A stretch of DNA of 64,000 bases from Lepisosteus oculatus (lineage: Eukaryota > Chordata > Actinopteri > Semionotiformes > Lepisosteidae): contig NC_090712.1 of assembly GCF_040954835.1 (NCBI RefSeq), forward strand, positions 9,433,284 to 9,497,283. The letters are read 5' to 3'. Shown here piece by piece: positions 52,315 through 64,000 of the stretch. Each line of letters starts with the position of its first letter. The first letter of the stretch is position 1. The position numbers and the translations under genes were made by a program. The notes beneath the pieces were generated by a model that saw only the letters and a list, made by a program, of their open reading frames with translations, searched no databases and was not told the origin of the DNA.

Positions 52315-55300
52315 CTGCAGAAGAAACAATATGTTTAATACACAATATTTTGTGGTAGCTAACTATGGTCTTTAGAATTGTACAATATGATAAAGGAAAG
52401 TTTGAAATAGTTATAAAGTGCTAGGCATAGCACACAGTATGACTACAGACCTAATTTTGTTAAAAATCTTCTTAAAAGCTTATTGATCCTAAGGTTTACT
52501 GTACTTCCTTATAGTATCCTTCTATAGTGGTGAACACTATAGAGTTACAGTACAATGCAGCATCATCCTTTCCTACTCCTCTCACTGCATAATCCATACT
52601 ATTAGAAATAGAGCATGTTCTCATCATGTGCGCCTTTTGGGACTTACTGTTTTTCCTGGGCATCCAAGTCCCTGACCAGAGCATCTCGTTTATTAACCAG
52701 AATAACGAGTTCATCCAGAAGAAGCTGCTCTCGTCTTTTCTGGGCTTCTGTCTTCTGCCAGTCTGAGAAAGGCAGAGGAAGAGAGAATTATTTGGGATTT
52801 TTTTTTAAATTAATGGCATTCAAGACCAGGTTTAATGAGACAGGGCCTACTTAGAAGCTCATCAGTATGCGTGATGTCCCAAATTGGAATCTTTGCTCTT
52901 GAGCACGATAGCTCTGCGCGCCCTGACCCATTCCACACCTTAACACCTTCTGCTGGCACAGCCGTGATTAATGAGCGTGTGTGTGTCTGCAGGAGCAAAA
53001 TATCAGCTACCCCTGTCTGCAGGTTCTGGATGCAGATCGACACAACCCACTTTCATGTCTGTAGTATGAAAGTATTCCATAATACCATCAGCTTTCCGGC
53101 AGTAAGGTAGTTTCAAATTTTTTATTTTCTGCTCCACTGACATGTATTCCAGTGCTATAATTTATGTGAATCTTGATCTTAAAGGAATTTCAAAAAACAA
53201 GTTAAAGCATGAATAGCATGTAAAAATAAATACAGTATTTTTTTCTCATGCTGTCGAATTGCAACAGTTGGGCAGATTTCACGCTGGGGACCATATGCCT
53301 GCCCTGAAAGATCTGCTCTATTCCAATTTAACCTCTAGTGCTTTGATGTCACAGATCAAAATTACAGTTTCAGTATTGTCAAATCATGTTAGGCATGGAA
53401 TCATATCATTAATAATATCCCTTTATTTTGGGTTTACATATTGAAGACTTTCTATCACATTTTTGCAGTATGGTTTGATGAGTCATGCATCCAAAAAAGT
53501 GATGCTATCATCTCACAGCCTGAAAATGATGCTTTAACCCTGCTCTGTCAAAGTGCTACAGAACACTAAGGGAGGCTGCCTCGTTTCTAGCTAGACAGAA
53601 GCCCCTCAGCTCTGTGCAGTTTGTCACATAGATGTTGACTGTTTCTTTAAAGCCATGCTTGCTATTTATGGTTGCTGAACAAAACCTACTGAAAGACAAG
53701 CAGGGACCTAAATCCTCACTATTTGTCTTTATGCTAACCCCAGTTCTGTTGCCCACTGAAATCCCCACTTGAGTGAAAAGGACAGAGCCAGGGGAAAGGA
53801 AGGGCAGAGCCAACAAAAACTTTTCAAGAATGCCACATATCTGCAAAAAGGGGTAGATATTTTTTTTCCCTACACACCTCAGAGCCAAAAGCCACAGTGC
53901 CTCCCCTTGCCAGGCAGACAGTGGGAGCATGTGGCTGTCAATCAGAAAGCAGGCTGTCCCGCCCACCTCATTAGGAAGGTAAACAATAAAAAAGAAGGCG
54001 CAGTAGATGATGAGAGACATAGCAGAACAAATGAGGACCAGGAGGGAAATCAGACACCAGCTTAAAAAACCTACAGCCACTGACTGAAGCAACCGCCTCC
54101 CCCCCAGTACACCCCCTCCTAAAAAAAAGAAGAAAACAGACCAAAGAGTGTGTGCAGTCCTTTTGGATTACTCTCTTCTCTCCCTTTCTCCATTGCCCTG
54201 GGCAATCACGCTAAAACTCACATGGCCAGTGCTTATTCAGATAAACCTAACAATGCACACCATCGGTTACCATGTGAATCTTCACAAGCCACACAAGAAT
54301 GCGCTGGTTCAAATCCCCCTGACCCCCCTCCAATGCAAAATTTATTCAAGAGCGCAAACTGCTCAGCAGCTTTATGAAAGCAAGTGGTTCTTCAGGGAGT
54401 TCTGGTTTATATTTACAAATTTACACTGTGATACATCTCCATACGATGGAAGCTTTGTAATAACACACAGATTGTCTCCCGTGTTTAAGAGATTTATGCA
54501 GGTATATATATATATTTGCCATTTTGCAGTATTTGTTAGTAGTTAGATGTTTTAATTGAAAAAGAAGAAAAAAAAACTCATGGAACTACCAGACAAGGAT
54601 ATGTGATCTCGTTTCAAGAGATTTTTGGTCCGACAGAGAGAAATACAGACCGGCCTAAGATGCAGATTTGGTTTTATGTTCTAAATTCACAGATCTCAAA
54701 TGACTTTTGTTTTGGAAAAGTTAACTGCTGGAAATAAAAAAAAAGATTTGTGCGACAAAAGCCATGTTATTTGTAAAACGGAACACTGAAAGTAATTTAA
54801 AGCGGTATTTTTCTTGAGGTGATTGTGGACCTACAATACAGAATGCTTTTCTGAAAGAAAGGCTCACTTTTTGAACACAAGGTTACCTGCCTAACAAAGG
54901 CCAGGTCAACATCAGAGAGAACAATAATTGGCTGGATTCCAGAGGGCGTCTCTCGTCACACTGTGCCCTGCTGTCCCAACAAGCCAGCCAGCCAGGATGG
55001 AAAACAGAGGTAGAAGTTGATGGAGCTAACAGATTAATAAATAAAGAAATACTGATGACTAATAAAGACTTTAAGAATGTTTGGATTATGCCTCCAAGAT
55101 ACATTTCTGTTAATAAAATTAGCAGTTTGACTCAAAGAGAAGAAACCAAATTGTTGTTTACCACTACAACCACTGGGAAATAGGATAAAGATTGCTAAAT
55201 TAAACTTCCACACACACTGCTTACAAAAAATGCATGAACATTGCTTTTCTGTTACTTTACCAATCGTTGCATATGTGCGCAATGAACTTAGCAATTAAAA

Positions 55301-58300
55301 GCAAAGAAAAACCTGCGACCTGTATTTATTACAACCTGTACCTGACTACAGAATACAAAAATAAATATGAATGTGATGCCTAAGTGATGTGGAAAATGAG
55401 AATTCTAATAATAATACTCACAATAACAAGAGCTCAGTTACTGAGTCATGTATCGCAATATTTCTGGTCACATCGGAATGCAAAAAAGTTGCAGTTCCTT
55501 AATCTTTTTTTAGGTTTAAATGTCTGTTATTAAACCCTCAGAATTTCTGTAAAACTCAGGCTGTACTTTAATGGAAATTAACACAGTTTTTGTTAAGAGT
55601 GCACAGGGGATTGCAATCGAGTCTTATCTTTAGTTCCAGTCAACTAGCAATCCTGAAAGAGTTTGCAACATCATCAGAGCAGGCCATTTGATAGGATTCT
55701 ACTGCTGAACCTAATCAATCTGTGGAATACTGTGGCTGGGCTGTGTAACAAAGCTAAAATAGATTTACAAATGGGGTTTTTAGGGGATAAGCTCCTCCAC
55801 AGGATTACATATTGATTTTAAATATATAAAAAAGCTTATCATATAAACCGTAACTACAAAAATAGTGAACCTATGCATAAATCCCTTTAGAAGAGCGTCC
55901 ACTTTCAAATACTAACCAGGAGTGAATCAAGTCATACAGAAATCCGGGGGAAAAAAAAAAGATCCATTTTGTGGGAGAAAAATAAACATGCCGCGTTCTA
56001 AAGACCACCCCAGGGTGTGTAAAACTAAACCCAAGCAGCTTTTCTAGGCAAACATTAAATACGCAAGGACAAACAACAGAGCTACCACAAGATTATTCCA
56101 ACATCATTTTAAGTATTTGTTACTCAGTTAGCTGTGCTGTAAATCCACTGACCTAACACACTAAAATCCAGGATCAATTTTTTTTCTCTTCTGTAATCCG
56201 TTAATAAAACTCAAGACCTTTTACTAGAAAATCACTATCGCTTTGCTATTACTTAAAGGGAAAAAATTCTCATGTGCATAAGTTTTTAAATAATGCCAGG
56301 AAGTTTTGCTTCATTGATCTTCTTGCGAAATATTAAGCTTATTTGCACAATGCGCGGCGGCTATACCCGAGTAGGATGCCTGGCTCTTTGCTGGAAGATA
56401 CAAACCAGCGATTCCACAAGATTTATTTCAGTGGAGTCCGTCTATCTCAGTATCAAATCTTATCTAACTCTCCCTCCTAAACATCCCTCCTAAAAAAAAA
56501 AACTCTCCACACATATGATATTTTATCAACAAGCCATGTGAAAACTGTCCACACATCACCAAGTAACACAAAGGTTGACAAATAAGGAACAGGGGTTGTC
56601 CCCACACAGCCAATGCTGACAGGTCAAGCCCATGTCTGATAAAGTGCCTTCACTTTCCATCAGTAGGTCTCTGCATGAGCACTTCAAGAGGCTATGTCTC
56701 TCTGTCATCAACTGGCCAAGCAAATCAGCAATTACCTGTCTGTATTGCACAGTCATGAATGGACCTGTTGGAGCACTAAATAAGAAATGATGTGCGCTCT
56801 TCCCTCATCACTAGGTCAGAACTATCTGTCTCAAAGAAGAAAGCCCTACCTTTGAATGTTAAGTGCTCCTTTAAAAAAAAAAAGAGACAGATAAGTTATA
56901 TTCTGTAAATTCAACAAGTTGAAGTGCAAGAGTCTAGAACACGGGCGCCTGCACACATGTATGCAGCATGCACAGGCTCAAAAGAGGCTCTGGAAAGTTA
57001 ACACAGCCCGGTGTGATTTTTCTTAAGAGTCACCCACTGACCATTCAAGAACTAATGATCACATCCGGAAGATTGTTTTCTTAATAAAAAAGAAAAGCTT
57101 AATATGAATACCTACAATCTGTTTGTCTTTTTGCCCCTTTAACTATTCTTGAAAATTTTAAATTCATAATGTGAGCTATCAGAACCTCAGGATAACACAA
57201 AAGATGCTGACTTACTTTTTTTATTCTGAAACACAATAGATACAACTATATAAATAAAGCAACACTTAACACTGAAGGGAAGAAATACTCCTACAAATGT
57301 GAAATGTGAAGGATTCCATTATCTTAAAAAAATCTTCTGATAAATGCTAATTCTGAGCAAAGACTTACATTAATACAAAACTTTTATCTTTAAAAGCCTG
57401 TACTTTATTTGACAAACAAAAAAATAAAAACAGGTAAACTGACAGAAGTAACAACAAAAACAATCTGTTTCCTATGAATGCATGCTATCGGTGAAGACTC
57501 CAAACTAATTAGAATTGATTTATTATGGATCAGGTACCTTATCAGGTGAAGAAAGAAATTACCATGGCCAGCCAAAGGGTTAAGAGGTCACAATCGAATA
57601 GCAAAATCAATTTGCATTGATTGTAAAAGGTTCATTTTGAGAAACAGGACACAGTCAAAAGGATTAAACTTAAGCAGACAACTTTGATACAACACAATGG
57701 CCTCTTTTATAGCCTGAAAAGAGTCTGCTTACCTTGATTTATCTGGTGACTCAAAATATTTTTTCATTTATAAACATGCACATGCATACCTAAAATGAGT
57801 TGAATATTGCACATACACATGCATGATTTTATATACACAGTCTTAATTTTTTATTTGAAAGTTTTATGTCACTTAAAAAGTCGGGGGACCCCTGCAAATC
57901 CCAATATAAAAAAAATGTAACTGCAGAATTTTGTATCATGAATTTAAAATTCCCCTGCATGTTTGGTTCACCTGAAACTAAAACGCTTTTAAAATTAAGG
58001 AGACCTAGTAAATAACGTTGGAAAAGATCAATTAACTTATTTTTCTGTACTAACGTTTAGAATTACCGTAAAATCAGAAACTTGAACCAAACAACCCTGC
58101 TGATGAAAAGGAGAAATAAATCCCAGTGTTGTGTCATAAAGAAGCACACTTTTACTGCACGCTTCTGGGCCAAAGTGCAGTCTGTTCATATTCCTTTCAG
58201 AAAGGCTCTGTGTTCGTCTTACCTTCTATCGCCAACATAGCCCGCAACTCCCGGTTCAACAGCTCAAACCGCCTCTCAAGATCATGTTCCTTTTCCCTAG

Positions 58301-59275
58301 GCAAGTTGCAAAAGTTCATCAATATGTTAATTACTAAATCATTAAACACTTAAAGAAACCTTTAATAAACATTGATTTAAGGACTTGTCAGCACCTTTTC
58401 TCCTTAACATTAATCTACTTCAAAAAACTGATACACAAACCTAGAGCCATCTGACGGAACTAACAAAAAGGAAACGTTAACTTGCAAATTTAATTTTTAT
58501 TTCATTTTTTTCTTTTGTAAGTGCTAGAACTGTACTAATTCTACCGTAATAGAATTTGTCCTTCAGTTCCATTTGTATGACAAAGACTCGCTCGGAAGAG
58601 AAATCATAATCACGATTTTTCTAATTTTACAGCACTGCAAAATGATTATTTTTAACAGAATGTAATACTCTGTTGATAATATTAAATGATGAAAGCAGAG
58701 AGAGCATTGATCCCAGGAATGCTCGGACACTACGGTTATAAGTAGAATTCATTGACTGTTTAAAAAGAAAAACAAGAAGACTGGTATATTATATTTTCTT
58801 TAATAAAAAGGGGCTTTTTAATAAAATCTTGTGGTGCTTAGAATAATCATTGCCTTTTTGTATTAAAAAGAAAAATTCTGGGATAAAATTCTGGAATAAT
58901 TCCCAGAAAGAGGCAGATATCAAGAACACTCATTTTTGGGTTAAGCACTGGAAAAGTCTGATTCTTATACTGTAGAAGTGTTGCATATTAATTTTAAAAT
59001 AGTTTGGCCATTTATTTGCCACTACCCATTCTTAGGGAAACATACATATACAGTATAGTCTACTTTTATAATAAAAATTGTGTGACATATACTATATGTT
59101 TTAGAAATAAATGCTCTTTCAGCCTGGTTCAAACATTTTTGAACACATCAATTAAACAGCACATCAGTTACTTACAAAAGAGAGAGCTGGTTCTGTCTTC
59201 GTATCAAAGCATTCTTTTTGTTGACCAGTGTAAACCACTCCTGCATCATGGATTCTTCCTCCTCTTTATTATTTC
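52224..59275 (-). CDS. EHBP1: EHBP1, EH domain-binding protein 1, last four coding exons
   Basis: Adaptor linking EHD-type endocytic recycling and Rab8/Rab10 membranes to actin. The full protein has an N-terminal C2-like domain, a CH domain and a C-terminal bMERB domain. Exons on the minus strand: 59275-59176, 58296-58223, 52762-52648, 52314-52224, giving about 126 residues plus stop. They carry most of the bMERB helical region: [80 protein letters not shown]. The protein ends [12 protein letters not shown], a CaaX box. Upstream exons (C2, CH, linker) lie beyond the window on the higher-coordinate side. All phases join exactly. The paralogue EHBP1L1 is less likely given the sequence and the neighbours. 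Confidence 0.95.
52315..52647 (-). other. EHBP1 last intron
   Basis: Short AT-rich intron; nothing else seen. Confidence 0.9.
52648..52762 (-). CDS. EHBP1: EHBP1 exon (bMERB third helix)
   Basis: A 115-bp exon between acceptor cctttctcag and donor gtaagt. It codes for [20 protein letters not shown] and [17 protein letters not shown]. Its phases match both neighbours. Confidence 0.95.
52763..58222 (-). other. EHBP1 intron
   Basis: About 5.5 kb. The interval 53520-54060 is GC-richer and open for about 178 codons on the minus strand, without a recognisable protein or splice context. A short (TA)n run lies at about 54504. No repeat family is confidently recognised. Confidence 0.85.
58223..58296 (-). 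CDS. EHBP1: EHBP1 exon (bMERB middle part)
   Basis: A 74-bp exon between acceptor acttgcctag and donor gtaaga. It codes for [20 protein letters not shown] and LAIE, one of the best conserved blocks of the family. Confidence 0.95.
58297..59175 (-). other. EHBP1 intron
   Basis: AT-rich; no further feature seen. Confidence 0.9.
59176..59275 (-). CDS. EHBP1: EHBP1 exon ([19 protein letters not shown])
   Basis: A 100-bp exon between acceptor gtgattacag and donor gtaagt. It codes for [20 protein letters not shown] and [13 protein letters not shown], entering with a split Gly codon. It is the most upstream EHBP1 exon I can place with confidence. Confidence 0.93.
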
Positions 59276-62200
59276 CTGTAATCACAGACAAACTTAATAC
59301 TTTATCATTTACATTCAAATTAAATAGATAATACACATATCTGCAATAATGAATATACCAACAATTAGTTACTGAAGTTATATACGCTCCCTTCTGTTTC
59401 TAGCGTTGGGAGAATGAAATAAATTAGATTACGTGGGGCTTCATTTAAAGCTCCAAATTGCTGTGTAATTTAGGAACTCTGTCAGATGTGTTGCAAAGGC
59501 AAAACACTAGACACTCAACAGAAGTTATTTTTGTCAACAGAAGATATACACTTAGATTACTGTATTTATACAAGTGGGCACATGATTTTAAAAATCAGGA
59601 GTGTGGACTGTCCCTCTGCATCATTCAGCATGACTGTAAAAATACAAGTTCAATACCCTTAAAACATGATTATAATACATATCAAATTAACACTTTAGGT
59701 GTAGGTAACAAAGAGATGCTAAATCTAAATCCCTGCCAGGGGCTGAATTGTTGTTGTGTTTCAAGGAGAAATGCCTGGTGTTGACAGATATATGGCTCTG
59801 ATTTAGGCCACTGAAAACAATATTAAAAATGTGAGGGGGAAAAGCGTTGTAATAAACACTGTAGTTTTTTTCTGGAAGGATATGGCAATACTTGAGTGGT
59901 TATTTTAAAATAGGAGATCAGACCTTCGTGAACAAGCTAGAAGTTTACACGTTTTCAAGAAAGGCTGCCATGAATAACAAGATGTAAATTCAGAAAGTTC
60001 GAGGTTAACACAGCCATCTCAAACACTCAGACAGTATTAGAAGTATGTCTGTGACACTAATTAATTTGTTTTTTTTTAAGATCCTTTAAGCTTCTGTAAT
60101 CATCTCAACTCTTCGGTGATTCTTAATGCCTGGTGCTTAGACTGACAACTGCTTCAGAAGTCCTTCAGTTTATTATCTGACAATTACATATTAGAAAACA
60201 ACAACCAGATCTAAAAAAAAAACTGCATAAAAATATTGATAACTGATTTAGCCAACAACGAAGCAGTCCAAAACATACCCATTTCTCTAACAAGTGTCCA
60301 CTGAAGAGCGCTGTGGATATTCCGAAATAAGGCAGCCTTACCTTCTGCTAACTTCATAGCAACTCGTTTCAAATGTAAAATAAACACAGTAGCCACAGAA
60401 GAGTGACATTTCCAACCATGTCAATAAAAGCAAAACAGGATTGTAAGATGTACCAAATGATGAAACTTAAAACTGGATTGATTTTAATGTTTGATCCAAA
60501 TCTGTTAAAAACAAACCCCTTTGAATATTAAAAATGGCTGTACCCTATTATTAGTTATTTAACAGGCAAGTTACAGTGAAAACACTTTGCAGCTAAATGT
60601 AATGTTTCAAGCTACTTAATTCTCTTACATTACCGGCACACCTGTATACTTAAAAACTGGCAATTTTAAAACTCCCGGTACCAATGTATGCATAGTGTAT
60701 ATAGAACAAACATGGACAATACATTTGCATAAACTGCCACATATAAAATCTGCCTGGATATTAAGTGTTATTTGCAGCAATTTAGGAACTGCAGGAAAGA
60801 AAGAATAATCAAGGCAATTGAACATTTTCTAAAAAACTGGGAAGGTTGCTAACACTAGCACAGAGGTTTATTTTTTACTTTTTAAACGTCGTCACGTCCA
60901 GTAAATACCAGAGGTTTTTTTTTTGGTGTGGTTTCTTTTGTCTATCGTCAAGAATTAAAGGTAGCGAGCGGCAGTTGTCGTCTTTTTCCTGCCATGTGAC
61001 AGCCCTGGGCCGGTCATGTGAGGGTGGCATGGCAGGCAAATCCTTGGGCAGCAACAAAAGAAGCAGAAGCAGGCCAGAGGAACCCGAGGAAAAAAGACCC
61101 GTCATTCAGAACAAAAAAAAAGGCCAATTGTTCTGCAGGGAGACCCTTTTTAATACGTGGAGTGGCATATGCATGTAATATTATTAATAACTTTAGGATT
61201 TAGGATCAGCTTTGAATTGCCTTACTGAAGTTTAAAGCAGGGCGTGAAGGATAAAGGTGTTACGACAGGTTGCTTAAAACGAGGAGGGAGACAAAAAACA
61301 ACATAATAATGGGACAGCAGAGATTAATGAAACCTGTTGGATTTTAAAATATTGCAGTTTTTCAGTTATTATCCCCCCAAAAAAACTCATTAAACTTGGT
61401 CCATGTTTTCCAGAGTCTCACATGCAAGGGTTCTAAAGGGTTCTGGAGCTTACTGTGAAATGGAGAGCCAATGGAACAGGCACATCACAATAGCGGTATC
61501 AGGCACCGGGCACAGACCCTCTCCTCAGGTTTTAACCCTTTAACGCTGACCTACAGTATGATAATATATTTCCGTGGCAGTACTACCATCTTCGCTCTTT
61601 GACATTCTCTTCCAGGAAGAGGAACTATTTAAATTGGATACGCGAGTGTCTGAAAAAAATACACCCCTGTATGTGCTCACAAAATTAAGTATGCATTCCG
61701 AACGTGCACAAGTGGTACAACTGAAAAAGAAAACTTCAAAGCGGTACAACCAGATAATTTAGCAATTAACATTTAAAAGATATGTTTTGCAATATCACAC
61801 TTTTAAGTTTAGTCATGAGGTGACAATAATGTGGCATTACATTGTGTAACTACAAGACTGAAGTAAAGCTTTTTCAATCTTTAGCATTTTAAGAAACCGT
61901 CCCTGAAAAGATCACTTACCTTCCTATGTGGGAAATCAAAGACTAGAAATTCAAAATTATCCATGGCCTTGGAATTAAACTTGGTTTTAAATACAGGCAG
62001 AGATCTTAGGGACAGAAGGTTTAAGCAGCTAAACAAAGCACAGTGTAAGGATTTCACTAAAATGTGCTCAGAAATCAGTGAACTGCTTTGAAATCTCTTG
62101 TGTTTCAACCAGTTCAGTTTTGTTCACACATCGTATTTCTTACAACCACAAATGTAGGGAGTCTATGGTGCCCTTATAAGCTCACTCACAGTTCCCTAGG

Positions 62201-64000
62201 AAATCAATCGCACATAATGAAAGAATATTGTACTTCAATATCAAAGTTACACAAGGCTTTACGATTTAAATGGTCTTGTACTTTTGCTCCCACTTGAAAA
62301 AAAAATCTCACCTGTTCACAAGCCGTGGGAAATTTCATCGCCAAGGTGCATCTGTCAGTAAATGTCAATTGTAAGCAAACTAAATGGTAATTTGAGTAAA
62401 AAAAAGTCTTCTAAAACTTCAAAATAAGACTGAGCAACACTTGCATTTTTGTCAACCCATCCCAAAGTACAGTACCAGTAAAGGTCTTTTAAATCTGCTC
62501 AAATATAGTGATTTCCCAATGTCTTCAGCTTGCGTTGATGTGTATGTCATGAGCCATGGACGAAGAAAGACGAGACATTTCAGTGGCCTGCAGGTCGGGA
62601 AATAGACCAGTGTGTAAGCAAGCTTCAATAGCCAAATAAGATTAAGATAGTGATCTTGGCCACTGCTACATTCAAACTCAGACAAAAATAATGGAAAAGC
62701 CCTGTGGTGAAACACTCCTGTATATTTCTGGTGTCTTTTTCTGCATTATTAAAGTGAAAGTTTTTATATACAAAAATGAAGAAACTTATCATACCTTAAG
62801 AAGCCGTAGGAGATAATCCTAAAATAATTTAAATTGCCATTCGCCGATGTTTGCTTATATTTACATAGAAAATAAAATTGATATATAAAATTTCAACGCA
62901 TGCAGAAGTTATTCATTTCATTACACGTAGCAAGAGGGTTTTTTTAAAAAATAAGCTGCAAAAAATAAACCTTAATCCATTTTTTACTTTAAATTGATAA
63001 AATCATTTAATCAGATCATTCACACATTTCCTATAGCCAGATGGACAGAATACTTGCAGCAATATAAAGTACGCACTATATAAGTGAGCAGAACAGGGAC
63101 AGAATAGGATACATAATTTGTCTTTTTACCAAAACAAAACCATTAAAGATAATTACTCTTTGAACTTTCCTTTCTTACAATCTTCACAAAAGCTTTTTTT
63201 GACCGATCCCATTTCCAGAAAATACAAGCGCCAGGAGAGAAGAAAACAATTCAAATTACAAGAGAGGGTATAAAACCAATTTGGTAAATTCTACTTTTTT
63301 TTGTAAGAGTTTAGATATAAATCTTAAACGACAATGAACAAAAGCGACCATTACAAATTAATCCCGACTTTTAATAAGTAGCTGAGACCTGGGTTTCCCT
63401 AGTAAAGAAAAAAAAGAAAAAATATATTAAAACCCTGTGATCACAGCAAGCTTTTCTCATTTCTTATCCAATCATTTTCTTTTTAATCCAATACCAGTAA
63501 TCCAATTTGTCTATCAGACTTTTAAGGGGCAGAATGCAACTTCCATTTCTTCTACACTTCTGAACATACAATATATTTTCAGAAGAATGCGGCATGTTTC
63601 ATTTTAGCCCTACTGTTCGCTGCTCTAATGTCTTGAGGAAAAAAGAACAAGATGAACATTGTTCCTACTGATTAAGTAAGAGCTCATTAAAGACCTGTCA
63701 GTGCCTTACTTTGAATATGCATGAAGCACATAATCAGATCTCGTACCGTCACTAGAGGAGAATACGGTAAGTACAAAGGATTGATTTAATTACTTAGAGT
63801 GGGCTGTGGTGTGGAGCTGTCTTGTTAGCAAGGAAGAAAAGCAGGCTGTATTCTTGCTCTGTTCGAAAAGGTAGTTTAGCTTCTGTCACAATACCTAATC
63901 TCAGGATAAAGCACTGTGCATTGTGGTTTAAGGGGCCGTCACTAGCCTAAAATGAATGTAACACATTTTCTCTTGTTTAACTCAACCTGGTTAACCACCC
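59276..64000 (-). other. EHBP1 intron, continuing beyond window
   Basis: At least 4.7 kb with no exon that can be placed securely. A symmetrical 21-nt micro-exon candidate at about 60341-60361 is discussed among the findings. The remainder is AT-rich without recognised repeats. Confidence 0.65.

Noticed and set aside
60875..61178. Open frames with Leu-rich or basic peptides
   Set aside because: Both strands are open over a short GC-richer patch, with no splice sites in phase and no recognised family.
61881..61960. Strong donor gtaagt on the minus strand after FDFPHRK codons
   Set aside because: The frame ends in phase 0, but the next EHBP1 exon needs phase 1, and the peptide does not resemble EHBP1.

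Overview
The window is vertebrate nuclear DNA: spliced genes with GT–AG introns of up to about 7.6 kb, AT-rich non-coding sequence, tRNA-derived SINEs and microsatellites. No operons or prokaryotic features are present. The repeat content (V-SINE-like elements, a fish-type interspersed repeat, a TTAA-flanked inverted-repeat element) and the protein sequences fit a ray-finned fish, perhaps a non-teleost such as gar or bowfin. The species is an inference.

Three genes lie in the order WDPCP (+), OTX1 (-), EHBP1 (-). This is the human 2p15 neighbourhood in inverted orientation. From 1 to about 31.5 kb lie the last ten coding exons of WDPCP (planar cell polarity and ciliogenesis effector, fritz homologue), with stop codon and poly(A) signal. 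All exon phases join, giving about 497 residues of the C-terminal part. From about 31.5 to 40.5 kb is an intergenic stretch with a SINE, a nested hairpin, a short retroelement insertion with a 12-bp target duplication, and sequence that looks conserved. From about 40.5 to 46.7 kb is the complete OTX1 gene on the minus strand: three coding exons (340 residues, Lys50 bicoid-class homeodomain, Ser and His tracts, duplicated OTX tail motif), plus a likely 5' non-coding exon and a CCAAT/GC-box promoter. From about 51 to 64 kb are the last four coding exons of EHBP1 on the minus strand, covering the end of its bMERB domain and a C-terminal CaaX box (CVIQ).

WDPCP acts at the ciliary base, OTX1 is a head-patterning transcription factor, and EHBP1 links Rab8/10 membranes to actin and EHD proteins. 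They share no pathway. A reasonable reading of the conserved order is that OTX1 enhancers lie inside its neighbours, forming a regulatory block.

The most interesting large-scale signal is an abrupt rise in CpG dinucleotides from about 36.8 to 51.1 kb while the sequence stays AT-rich. It is centred on OTX1 and looks like the footprint of a long germline-unmethylated (Polycomb-type) domain around a developmental regulator. I found no sign of an undescribed protein system. The other findings are elements and gene-structure details worth checking.
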